From: Actinomyces sp. zg-332 | GTDB lineage: Bacteria; Actinomycetota; Actinomycetes; Actinomycetales; Actinomycetaceae | DNA length: 64,000 nt | Assembly (NCBI RefSeq): GCF_011751945.2 | Contig: NZ_CP064951.1 | Span: 744,001 to 808,000 of the forward strand | Direction: 5' to 3' | Shown here: piece after piece, positions 56,256 through 64,000 of the stretch | Numbering within the stretch: position 1 is the first letter of the stretch | How the letters are laid out: the number at the start of each line of letters is the position of its first letter | Notes under the pieces: model-generated | Seen by the model: the letters and a program-made list of their open reading frames with translations, nothing else | Database searches by the model: none | Told to the model about the DNA's origin: nothing | Translations under genes and position numbers: made by a program

Positions 56256-58490
56256 TTACTCCCACTTAATTTCTTCATTAACTTTTTGATGAATATCTAC
56301 TCTATTACCAACATCAATTACATTTACTAACCAACCATTAAAAATACAGTTATTTATAAATTCATCAATTCTGTTGACCCCATTCATTTCCTTAAGAGTT
56401 ACAACAACACCAAATCTAACTCCTACACCATCTTGAGGTTTTAATCGGTTATTTGTTTTTACTTCCATGCCCCAATTCTTATTTCTATAAGAGTCTTTTG
56501 GTATCATTCTTTTTGTAGCACTCTCTGCGATATACTTTACATTATCCCATTTTCTAAAATGCTTTCTAACTTCACCTTCCAAAAGATAATTTCTTTCTCC
56601 ATCTAATGTGTCTTCTGTATTCTGTTTATCACCTTTAATATCCTTAATTTTTTTATCATCTCCTATTCGACCAAAATGCAAATTCAATTCTGTATTTGTA
56701 TAGTCAACACCTTGCGATCTATCGCACAATGGAAAATAACACATCGTAGCCTTTGCAATATACGGATACTTATTATTCTTTAGAGGAACTGGAAAATCGT
56801 AGATATAAGTATTCCATTTTTCACTAATATCTGATACCACAAATTTTATTTCGTCATCTTTTGTTTGAATAATATCATTTATATGAATTGGTACAACTCC
56901 ATGCCCATATAAAGCAACTTCCTCAGGAGTCGGTTTTACATCCCAACCTCTTGCAGCATCAATAATCATGGCTTTTGCAACTTCTCTATTAAGCCCTAAC
57001 ACATCAATTAAATAAGATAATTTCCTCGCAATCCAAGGTGCAGCATAAGAAGTACCGGCAACACTAGCGAACTCTAAAGGTTTACAAACCCTAATGTACT
57101 CTTCTTCACTGCCACCATAATAGCTCACATCAGGCTTTGCAAAGAAAGATAATACTAATCCTTTACGAGCATATTTAGTAGACAGACCATTCTTACTAAC
57201 TGAATTTACAACTATGCTATTAACAGAATCTGCCGGAGAGCCTATTTTTACTATATCTGCACTTGGTTTATTTGTTCCTGCCACAACAAATATTACATTG
57301 TTTTCATACTGAATTTTATCTAATGCTGCAGCTTCAGCAGAAATAAAGTTGTCATTAATTTCCTGATTACTACCAAGTGAAATATTCCAGACTTTTATAT
57401 CTAAATTATTTACTACAATACTCTTTATTTTCTTTATTATTGAAAATGAAGAAAATTCAGCACCTACTGCTACTCCAAAATGCCTAACCTTAAACCTTCC
57501 ACAGCCATCATCCAACCAAGGATTTAATCTTGCTCCATCAACAATAATGGAAGATACTGCTGTCCCATGATTATAATCTTTTGGGGTTTTTGATATATCT
57601 TCTGAAACCATATCATGATATTCAACCCAATTGCTAAAATAAACATTTTCATCGAATAAGGTATCTATCACCCCAATTGTCGGTTCAATAGTTGGAGATG
57701 GTATAGTTACCATTTTTGTTTGATACTCATTGATAAAATCATCAGGTGATAAACTTGACAAATCAACGGTTGCCATTGAAACAAGATAAGGTGCTTTTTC
57801 AAAAAGTACTTCTACCTGATTTTCATCTAAGTAAACAGTTTGATTATCTAAAATTCTGCTACTTAAAATATCTATCCCTAATCTTTCAAATAATAATTTT
57901 GTGTCTTTTCTTACATCATACAAAGTTATAATGCTCTGTTTTACATCTATCGTAGGTAACAATACCTCAAAAGAATCAATATATGATACATCTGCAATCA
58001 CCTGTTTAAATATAGACATACTTACAGAAAAATCTTTAAAAACTGTTTGATTAACAATATTCTTATCTCCAAATACATCCTTACTAATCTTACCCGCAAA
58101 TTTTTGAGACAATATATTTGAAGTATCTGTAATCAACTCTATGCTTTTAGTCAAATCATACTCATCAAGAAAATATGTGATAATGTGTTTACTCTTATCT
58201 ATATTAAATTTTGCTCCAACAATTGCTTCATTAGAATCCATCCCTTTAAAAAGTCCAGCAATTCGATTACTTTTCGCAACAATCTTATTGTAATAAACAC
58301 TAACCAAAATACCTTCAAACAACTTTGTTTCTTTATCCCAGAACTCTTTAATCTGGATTAGCTGAGATCTTAATCTTAATAAATGATCTGTATTGACTTC
58401 CACTTTTCCATTCATGGTTATACCTCCACGCCTACCATTTTTACTGGCTTGCACAAAGCGTTTACCTCTTAATTCCAAGACATTATTCAC
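56256..58490 (-). CDS. Subtilisin-like (S8) serine protease of a two-gene defence-type module (IetS-like)
   Basis: A 744-residue cytoplasmic protein without a signal peptide. After an N-terminal domain of about 265 residues comes an S8 protease domain with the full triad: D276 in GVIDT, H308 in NHGTAVSS and S481 in AGTSYAAP, plus oxyanion N407 in VVAGTN. About 230 further residues follow. The GTG at 58490 overlaps the ATPase gene by 8 bases; an internal ATG at 58415 has a perfect GGAGG. I keep the GTG because VLELRGKRFVQ looks conserved. Pairing with an AAA ATPase matches the IetAS anti-phage type. Substrate and trigger are unknown. Confidence 0.85.
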   Translation of the reverse strand: MNNVLELRGKRFVQASKNGRRGGITMNGKVEVNTDHLLRLRSQLIQIKEFWDKETKLFEGILVSVYYNKIVAKSNRIAGLFKGMDSNEAIVGAKFNIDKSKHIITYFLDEYDLTKSIELITDTSNILSQKFAGKISKDVFGDKNIVNQTVFKDFSVSMSIFKQVIADVSYIDSFEVLLPTIDVKQSIITLYDVRKDTKLLFERLGIDILSSRILDNQTVYLDENQVEVLFEKAPYLVSMATVDLSSLSPDDFINEYQTKMVTIPSPTIEPTIGVIDTLFDENVYFSNWVEYHDMVSEDISKTPKDYNHGTAVSSIIVDGARLNPWLDDGCGRFKVRHFGVAVGAEFSSFSIIKKIKSIVVNNLDIKVWNISLGSNQEINDNFISAEAAALDKIQYENNVIFVVAGTNKPSADIVKIGSPADSVNSIVVNSVSKNGLSTKYARKGLVLSFFAKPDVSYYGGSEEEYIRVCKPLEFASVAGTSYAAPWIARKLSYLIDVLGLNREVAKAMIIDAARGWDVKPTPEEVALYGHGVVPIHINDIIQTKDDEIKFVVSDISEKWNTYIYDFPVPLKNNKYPYIAKATMCYFPLCDRSQGVDYTNTELNLHFGRIGDDKKIKDIKGDKQNTEDTLDGERNYLLEGEVRKHFRKWDNVKYIAESATKRMIPKDSYRNKNWGMEVKTNNRLKPQDGVGVRFGVVVTLKEMNGVNRIDEFINNCIFNGWLVNVIDVGNRVDIHQKVNEEIKWE

Positions 58491-59550
58491 TGCCCACTCT
58501 CTCCTTCTTTAACTTTCTTGATACAGCACTTTTAGACTTCCCTTTTAATTTTTCTATTTCTCTTACAGTAAATCCTTCTTCATGAAGTTGGTTTATATCC
58601 TTTTGATCCAAACTCCCTATCAAGCTATTGTATAATCTTTTCAAATAATCGTACTCAGAACCAACATCGCTAAATGCAAGTGATGTTTTTATAATGTTTT
58701 TTAACTCTCCGGGATAAGGTATTTTCTTTGCTGTCTTCAATATTTTTTTAAATAATCTTGTATCCTTGGATATTCCTTTAAAATTCTTGATAAACGAAGA
58801 AAAATAATATTCAGCAACTTCTATTAAATCCTCACTACTATACCTATTGAAATTAATAATAGCATCAAATCTCCTAATTAATGCTTTATCAAAATTTGAA
58901 TATAGATTAGTTGTTGCAATAAGTACAATCTCTTTATTAAGATCTGTCAATCTATCTAATTCTCTTAAAATCGTAGATGTTACTCTTCCCATCTCTCTAA
59001 TATCATTAGAATTAATTCTATCCAACGCAATAACATCAATTTCATCAAATAAAACCACAATCTTATTTGCATTTGGAAGCATATTTATTTCTCTAAATAC
59101 TTTTATTATGTTTTTATTAGTCTGTCCCAACTTACTATCTATCAAGTTCTCAAAATCCACCCTAAAAAGAGACCTATCCAATAATCTTGCAACGTTTTTG
59201 GCTACTTCTGTTTTTCCACTTCCCGGTAAACCTTCAAATAAAAATTTATTAATACCAACATTATGGTTTACAGCGTTAATAATACCTTTTATATCTTCTG
59301 TTATTTCAAGTGGTAAATTTAAACCCTCTAAATTTCTTATTTCTACTTGTCTTAAAAACTCACTTTCAAAATCACTACTTTGTGGTGAATATAAATTTGA
59401 TTCAGATATTAACCCCATAATATATTCGGATAACTGATAATCTCCTATGCTATCAAAATATCTTGCTATTGCTATTGCCTCATTTCTAAAGGAATTTTCA
59501 TTCCTTTCCACATGGTATTTTATTAAATTCAAAACATTTTGTTTTTTCAT
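58483..59550 (-). CDS. AAA ATPase paired with the S8 protease (IetA-like)
   Basis: A 355-residue AAA+ ATPase. The helical N-terminus (about 1-85) is followed by Walker A GLPGSGKT at 107-114, Walker B VVLFDE at 165-170, a sensor asparagine in IATTN (N215) and arginine fingers at R226-R227. The C-terminal 40 residues form a small helix-turn-helix (EGFTVREIEKLKGKSKSAVS), possibly the link to nucleic acid or to the protease. GGGAGG lies 9 bases upstream of the ATG. It leads the operon and probably controls the protease by remodelling or sensing. Confidence 0.87.
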   Translation of the reverse strand: MKKQNVLNLIKYHVERNENSFRNEAIAIARYFDSIGDYQLSEYIMGLISESNLYSPQSSDFESEFLRQVEIRNLEGLNLPLEITEDIKGIINAVNHNVGINKFLFEGLPGSGKTEVAKNVARLLDRSLFRVDFENLIDSKLGQTNKNIIKVFREINMLPNANKIVVLFDEIDVIALDRINSNDIREMGRVTSTILRELDRLTDLNKEIVLIATTNLYSNFDKALIRRFDAIINFNRYSSEDLIEVAEYYFSSFIKNFKGISKDTRLFKKILKTAKKIPYPGELKNIIKTSLAFSDVGSEYDYLKRLYNSLIGSLDQKDINQLHEEGFTVREIEKLKGKSKSAVSRKLKKERVGSE

Positions 59551-59769
59551 ATTACCATACCTCCCACTTTCTTTATTACTATATCGTAAACCAGGACAAA
59601 TTTCTACATTTATGGGACAGATATTTGCTTTTATTTTCTACAGTAAATGAAATTTTAGCAATTTTTCATAAATTTTAATCATAACTAATGGTTTGTTATA
59701 CCCCTATAAGGAGCTCTATTACCAGCAACACTTATCGTACTATTAACATTCTTTCATACTTATTTACTC
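59551..59769. other. Spacer upstream of the ATPase-protease module
   Basis: It holds the promoter region of the defence-type module. A short coding-like tail (NVNSTISVAGNRAPYRGITN) on the minus strand near 59690-59760 suggests a further decayed gene. Confidence 0.35.
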
Positions 59770-59882
59770 TGATAAGTAATCTTCTTTCATTTTTCTGTAT
59801 ATTATTTGTCTTCTATAATTTTAATACAAATACTACATAATATTTATAATTCCATGATGTGTAACAGACCAGCTTTATCCAT
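59770..59882 (-). mobile_element. IS200-like transposase N-terminal remnant
   Basis: On the minus strand, after an ATG at 59882, one frame reads CYTSWNYKYYVVFVLK and then a stop. This matches the H-x-x-W-N-C-K-Y-H-I-V-F-A-P-K start of IS200/IS605 TnpA, with the HUH pair altered to YY. The rest is lost. Confidence 0.45.
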
Positions 59883-59913
59883 TTAAATATCTCTCTTATA
59901 TCAAAAATATAAG

Positions 59914-60174
59914 CCACTTTTTGTATGTGCCATAGTCCTCTAAAATGGAGATACCCTTTTAACCTCGCATAATGGTACGGTTAAATCGTCCTCGCCAATA
60001 GTCAAACTTAGCATAGGCTGTCGCTTCAGGATTTCTATCATAGATACTTAACTGACTTCTAAAGTCGTATCTCTAGTTTCCGACAACATTTAAGAGCTTC
60101 AGATATTCCGTTTCACCATGAAGCGCATCTTGTTTTACAAGCTCCAAAATGTTATGAAAATCATCTATTCGCAT
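59914..60174 (-). pseudogene. Conjugative-element gene remnant (LtrC-/helicase-like N-terminus)
   Basis: With GGAGG before the ATG at 60174, the frame starts MRIDDFHNILELVKQDA, then meets a stop. It continues RYDFRSQLSIYDRNPEATAY and FNRTIMRG-stop-KGISILEDYGTYKK. This is the well-conserved N-terminal region of large DNA-processing proteins of Firmicutes conjugative transposons. Two internal stops and a frameshift make it non-functional. Confidence 0.7.
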
Positions 60175-60258
60175 TTTTACCTCCTTCTTTTTCCAAACGA
60201 AAAAGGTGGTTAAATTTTATTTTAATCACCTTTTGATTCTGTGTATTGCAACTTACCA

Positions 60259-60805
60259 CTACTTCACAATTATCCACTGACCTAATTTTGTTAAACCTTC
60301 ATATCGAATAAGTCCAGCTTTTCTCATTTTAGTTAAATGATAACGCACACAGTCAATGGTAAGATTTAGTTTTCTGTTATTTCTTTCGCACTTATATAAG
60401 GATTTTCAGCAATTATTTTAATAATCTCTTCCTGTTTCATGGTAGTTTTAGTAATAGTTTTTTCATAATTACTACTATCAAAGTCTTTCAAAAATTCTTC
60501 ATTCACGCCCATAACTGCATTAGTATAGTTATCTTCTTCATTTTCCGAATAAAACTTAGGCTCAGGAGAGCCATTTTCTAATAGTGTATCTTTTTGCACG
60601 CCTTATTCCTAATCCGTAAGACTCTATCAAATTAAGAGAAAAGAACATATCTTTAAGCTCTTTATTCAGATACTGCCTTCTATCAATACTTCTATCGCTA
60701 TTAAGAGCTTCGATAGTTACAGGAGGAACTGGTCTGTTATGGTTTACAAAAGAAATTCTATCCTTGTGAATATATATTCCTACATATTCACGCGTAAAAT
60801 TTGCA
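60259..60805 (-). pseudogene. AlbA-type ATP-binding protein, C-terminal remnant
   Basis: Three frame pieces on the minus strand join to one C-terminus. REYVGIYIHKDRISFVNHNR and SLNLIESYGLGIRRAK come first. ENGSPEPKFYSENEEDNYTN follows, and finally a winged helix ending YHLTKMRKAGLIRYEGLTKL. The motif set is that of AlbA/HATPase_c_4 proteins, the same broad family as the intact gene at 38954-40294. Two frameshifts and a missing N-terminus show it is decayed. Confidence 0.7.
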
Positions 60806-60806
60806 A

Positions 60807-60839
60807 AGAAAAAGACGATAGTTTTTCTCTATCGCCTTT
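60807..60839 (-). terminator. Terminator of the AlkD-like gene
   Basis: AAAGACGATAG (60811-60821) pairs with CTATCGCCTTT (60829-60839) over 11 bp with one wobble. Read on the minus strand it is followed by TTTTCTTTG. It lies 45 bases past the stop codon. Confidence 0.75.
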
Positions 60840-60883
60840 GATAACTATCTATATGAAATTTTTATTTTACAAACTTGAATTTG

Positions 60884-61486
60884 TCATACAATCAGTTTGC
60901 TTGCCAGCTTGTAAACTTGTTTTATTTCTTTACTTTCTAAATTCCAACTATCAAGTTCAATTTTAATCAACTCTGGGAATTTCTTACTAATATCCCTTAA
61001 AGCATTTCCAACAGATTTTCTTACATATTCGCTTCCATCTTCTTTTAAGTTTGCAATTCTTTCAATCGCTTCATTCGGATTTTCCTTGAAATACGGTCTT
61101 CTCGTCCATATTCTCAAACCCTCTGTAACTGCTCTTCTTGTATTTGGATTGCTATTTTGTAACCATTCATCAATAATCGAAAGTGCGTTTTCATAGCCTG
61201 TTTTCTTACAAAATTCATCAAATGCCTTTGCTAATACTTCTTGAACTCTCCAATTATCGTCTTTAGAAACTTCATCTCTCATAAATCTTAGAATTTCTTC
61301 ATCTGATGATAAATATCCAAATAGAAACACACCATACATTCTAACTTGATATACATTGGATTTATAAGCTAAAAATGCTAATTTTTTGCTATGCTCATTA
61401 TTATTAGATTTATAATCAGCAAAGGCTCTTTTTTCTTCCTCTTTGAAGCCATTTTCTATCAAAGAAAATTCTTTTTCTAAACTCAT
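60884..61486 (-). CDS. DNA alkylation repair (AlkD-like HEAT-repeat) protein
   Basis: A 200-residue HEAT-like repeat protein of the COG4912 type. The start at 61486 has AAAGAG 8 bases upstream; the frame opens at 61597. Repeated pairs of helices are visible, including TRRAVTEGLRIWTRRPYF and DGSEYVRKSVGNALRDISKK, which place positively charged residues along the DNA-binding face. AlkD-family proteins excise or detect alkylated bases, but many in mobile elements lack proof of activity. It follows the TfoX-domain gene. Confidence 0.82.
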   Translation of the reverse strand: MSLEKEFSLIENGFKEEEKRAFADYKSNNNEHSKKLAFLAYKSNVYQVRMYGVFLFGYLSSDEEILRFMRDEVSKDDNWRVQEVLAKAFDEFCKKTGYENALSIIDEWLQNSNPNTRRAVTEGLRIWTRRPYFKENPNEAIERIANLKEDGSEYVRKSVGNALRDISKKFPELIKIELDSWNLESKEIKQVYKLASKLIV

Positions 61487-61556
61487 AATATACTCTTTCA
61501 AATAGCCTCGCCTCCTCACAAAATTTAAACTCTCTCCTTTGAAAACAGAGAGTTGA

Positions 61557-61877
61557 TTATTTCTTTTTCTTTGATTTTTGTTCAGGTAACTCATCATACA
61601 TTGCGTTAACTAAACCAGTTAAAAAATCTTTGTTATCTACACCATCTACCAATAGCATTTCTTTTGCTCCATCATACGGCAATTCATATTCTGCATTTGG
61701 CATATATTCTATCGCAGATTTCACAGACTTTACCAAAAATCTATCATCATAAATTCCACCAATAATCTTCCCACGATAATAAATAATATATTCACACATC
61801 ATCGATTTACATGTTATTTCTTCCAATTCAGAGAGCTGTTCTAAAGTGAAACTTAAATATTGGTTACTTGAAGCCAT
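61557..61877 (-). CDS. TfoX N-terminal-domain protein
   Basis: A 106-residue protein made of one TfoX_N domain: MASSNQYLSFTLEQLSELEE, MMCEYIIYYRGKIIGGIYDD, PYDGAKEMLLVDGVDN. A lysine-rich tail ends it. In TfoX/Sxy the domain belongs to competence regulators, but stand-alone versions are common in Firmicutes elements and of unknown role. GGAGG lies 8 bases before the ATG. It is likely co-transcribed with the AlkD-like gene. Confidence 0.87.
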   Translation of the reverse strand: MASSNQYLSFTLEQLSELEEITCKSMMCEYIIYYRGKIIGGIYDDRFLVKSVKSAIEYMPNAEYELPYDGAKEMLLVDGVDNKDFLTGLVNAMYDELPEQKSKKKK

Positions 61878-61915
61878 ATCTTCACCTCCGCAACTTCAAA
61901 TTTTTCAGTTTTGAT

Positions 61916-62201
61916 TCAAATTGGTTTTATTCTCTCGTTTATACCTTGTAAAAAATCTATAGCTACTACTCCAACCATCGGTATTCCGTAAGGACTTAAC
62001 AAGAAACCCAGTATCAAAGCTTCACAATGCCAAGTTATATACCTTTTTGCATAAATGAGCCTATTGCAGCAGCTATACACATCAGCATTAAGAAATACAA
62101 TATTGTTGTTCTATGGTAAGTAAAAATGTAAGAAATACAGTGAGGATACTTAACACCAAACTAATTGGAAACAAGATTATTTTTAATATCCACCTCACCA
62201 T
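61916..62201 (-). pseudogene. Conjugative-transposon membrane protein remnant
   Basis: On the minus strand the frame begins MVRWILKIILFPISLVLSIL, a hydrophobic start, and later, after stops and shifts, reads FLLSPYGIPMVGVVAIDFLQ and GINERIKPI. These two blocks are the conserved ends of a small membrane protein of Tn916/Tn1549-like elements (CD1845-type). The middle is broken by several stops. Confidence 0.7.
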
Positions 62202-62356
62202 TTCTTATTCTTCATTTCCTAAATCACTCTTTGTATCTCCACACACCATATCAATGCAAACATTCACATCAATATCCTTTTAAGGACTTTTTTTCGTCAT
62301 CCATCGCCATCTTCATTAAACACATAATGTTTGTAAAACTGCTTAAAATACAGAAT

Positions 62357-62477
62357 TTTACAGTTTGTAACTAATTCTTATTTTCCTCAGTCAATAGAGT
62401 TTTCATGGCTCAACTTAGAGCTAGATTTCTCCTTACTTCTCTAAAACTTTTTATAGGGAATATCCTAATTATCTTTT
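62357..62477 (+). repeat. Right copy of 121-bp direct repeat at the rlmD 3' end
   Basis: Partner of 55361-55481. It covers the last four codons of rlmD with its stop and the 108 bases after it. Confidence 0.88.
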
Positions 62478-63925
62478 ACCAGTAATACGACGCACTCAAC
62501 ATGGGTGCTGAGCGGGAACATATCCACAGGCTGAATACACTGAGCCCTAAATCCTATCTCGCTCAAAAGAGCCAAGTCTCTAGCTAAACTCTTGGGATTA
62601 CAGCTAACGTAGATAAGCTTTTCACATTTAGATTGTACAACTGCATCTATAAAGCTTGTTTCTAATCCTTTTCTAGCAGGATCTACAACTATAACGTCCA
62701 GCTTTTCACCACGTTCCTTTAGTTCTTCAAGCAATACAGGAATCTGCTCTTGCACAGAACCGACTCTAAACTGAGCGTTTACTATACCGTTTCGCTTAGC
62801 ATTCAACTTAGCCATATTTACAGCGTCTTCAACAATCTCAATTCCGTACACTTGCTTAGCTTTACCAGCCATGCACAAGCCAATAGTTCCAATCCCACAG
62901 TAAGCATCCAAAACTATTTCTGTTCCGTTTAAATCAGCTAAATCTATAACTTGTTTGTATAAAACCTCTGTTTGCTTAGTATTTACTTGGTAAAAAGATT
63001 TAGAAGAGATATTGAAAGATAAGCCTAGTATTTCATCTTCGTAACAATCTTGACCATATAAGATAACGTTACGACTTCCCATAACATTATTATTACGTTC
63101 TGTATGTATATTTTGCACAATTGAAACGACTTCTGGCAAAGCTGTCAAAATCTTATCCACAATTTTATCTGCTTGAAATAGTTTAGGCTTACGAGTTACC
63201 AAAACAACCATCATTTGCCCAGTCACATATCCACGCCTAACTATAACGTTACGTAAGTTTCCCTCGTGTTTTTCCTCGTCGTAAGGAACAACTTTAAAAG
63301 CTCTCAATATATCACGTATCTGAACAATAGCCTTATCTATTTTTGTATCTTGAATACAGTAGTTTTCAATAGGAATTAGCTCATGCGTATTTTTCCTAAA
63401 CAGCCCAGTTTCTAAGTTTCCATCAACTCTACGTACAGGTATTTGTGCTTTGTTGCGATAAGCTAAAGGATACACACTTAGTTCTTCAGTATCCAAAATA
63501 TCCATACCCAAAGTTGGTTTTACATGGACCTTTATTCCAAGCTCATTCATATAGTCTTGGACTACTTTTTGTTTGAACGCTAGTTGCGATGTGTAACTCA
63601 TGTGTTGTAAAGGCATAGTACCAGTCTGATACCCTTTTACATCAAGTATATCTATACGTTCAGGACTTTTTTCAACAATTTCGACCAACTTAGCAAAAGC
63701 AAAATTTTTTAGTACTTTGATTATCTTTACTCTAACTTTTTCACCTACAATGGCGTTTTCAAAATGTATAGTGTAGTTGCCATAATGCGATACAGCCACA
63801 GCATTTGTAGTAAGACTTTGAACTTCTAACAACAAAATATCATTCTTTTTCAAAGGACAAGCCTCTTGTAACTGTATTTGTTCTGTTTGTAAAGGCTTGC
63901 TTGATTGTGAAAAAGTTTCATTCAT
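62465..63925 (-). CDS. rlmD: 23S rRNA (uracil-C5)-methyltransferase RlmD/RumA family
   Basis: A 486-residue SAM-dependent enzyme that methylates a uracil at C5 in 23S rRNA (U1939 type, possibly also U747 type as in Gram-positive RlmCD). A TRAM domain lies near residues 28-85 (LEVQSLTTNAVAVSHYGNY). The SAM motif LDAYCGIGTIGL follows near 330, VVDPARKG comes next, and the nucleophilic cysteine is in IYVSCNPKSLARDL at about 439. The C-terminus contains STHVECVVLLVKDN. The conserved codons for THVE are a known integration target for large serine recombinases. The gene is intact. Confidence 0.93.
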   Translation of the reverse strand: MNETFSQSSKPLQTEQIQLQEACPLKKNDILLLEVQSLTTNAVAVSHYGNYTIHFENAIVGEKVRVKIIKVLKNFAFAKLVEIVEKSPERIDILDVKGYQTGTMPLQHMSYTSQLAFKQKVVQDYMNELGIKVHVKPTLGMDILDTEELSVYPLAYRNKAQIPVRRVDGNLETGLFRKNTHELIPIENYCIQDTKIDKAIVQIRDILRAFKVVPYDEEKHEGNLRNVIVRRGYVTGQMMVVLVTRKPKLFQADKIVDKILTALPEVVSIVQNIHTERNNNVMGSRNVILYGQDCYEDEILGLSFNISSKSFYQVNTKQTEVLYKQVIDLADLNGTEIVLDAYCGIGTIGLCMAGKAKQVYGIEIVEDAVNMAKLNAKRNGIVNAQFRVGSVQEQIPVLLEELKERGEKLDVIVVDPARKGLETSFIDAVVQSKCEKLIYVSCNPKSLARDLALLSEIGFRAQCIQPVDMFPLSTHVECVVLLVKDN

Positions 63926-64000
63926 TTTGTTTCCATAACTTGCTTTTGGTAGTCGTATTTATTTCACAATTATATATTATTAACTTTAAATTTCAGATTA
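63926..64000. other. Upstream region of rlmD
   Basis: AT-rich leader of rlmD up to the window end. No clear promoter elements can be assigned in this short stretch. Confidence 0.4.

Noticed and set aside
58847-59437. 196-residue open frame on the plus strand
   Set aside because: It is antisense to the AAA ATPase gene and shows only reverse-frame composition (I/L/S/N-rich).
62165-62374. 69-residue open frame on the plus strand
   Set aside because: It overlaps the conjugative-transposon remnant antisense and runs into the direct repeat; no coding signal.
1-64000. tRNA, rRNA or riboswitch genes
   Set aside because: I looked for T-loop-like motifs and long conserved stems in the spacers and found nothing convincing, although a covariance search could reveal weaker candidates.

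Overview
The window looks like chromosome from a strongly AT-rich actinobacterium, probably host-associated. The phylum call rests on RbpA, a GarA/OdhI-type FHA protein followed by two MerR-type regulators, a cytidylate kinase-Der GTPase fusion, a ParA-RluB-Cmk-Der gene order, and a DtxR/IdeR-type iron box. Several accessory genes look as if they were exchanged with Firmicutes. I cannot name the species. Spacers are long and often hold broken coding stretches, which suggests ongoing gene decay.

Region 1-12.2 kb is a housekeeping backbone: the 3' part of aspS, a YraN-type nuclease, ComM, DprA and a Xer recombinase, then a GNAT acetyltransferase, a LytM-fold protein that has lost metal ligands, ParA, RluB and Cmk-Der. 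The scpA and scpB genes usually found between parA and rluB are absent. At 12.3-15.9 kb lies a CydDC-like heterodimeric ABC exporter. At 16.0-17.6 kb there is a broken secreted-protein gene and a PIN-domain toxin-antitoxin pair flanked by a 16-bp direct repeat. RbpA, a hydrolase, the MerR/MerR/FHA cluster and PepN run to 24.1 kb.

Region 24.1-29.0 kb is an iron-uptake operon, efeO-efeB-efeU-tatC-tatA, on the minus strand. It joins the EfeUOB system to the Tat translocon that exports EfeB, and it sits behind a near-consensus 19-bp DtxR/IdeR box in the promoter spacer. Region 29.3-38.1 kb holds small oxidoreductases, hydrolases and an Rrf2 regulator with a perfect palindromic operator. It ends with an osmolyte/choline-type ABC importer whose permease and binding protein are fused.

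Region 38.2-54.6 kb is accessory. It contains an AlbA-type ATP-binding protein with a QND-repeat linker, set between two copies of an 80-bp repeat; orphan small proteins; two separate sets of ABC transporter plus two-component system; a membrane-anchored XRE regulator; and a broken AbiF/AbiD-like HEPN gene preceded by a GC-rich structured RNA element.

Region 55.36-62.48 kb is a decayed integrative element in the 3' end of the RlmD/RumA methyltransferase gene. It is bounded by a 121-bp direct repeat (4 mismatches by eye). It carries a large serine recombinase pseudogene at the attachment end, remnants of several conjugative-transposon genes, an IS200-like fragment, and an intact two-gene module of an AAA ATPase and a subtilisin-like protease. 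That pair matches the layout of the IetAS anti-phage defence type. An AlkD-like HEAT protein and a TfoX N-terminal-domain protein complete the cargo. rlmD closes the window.
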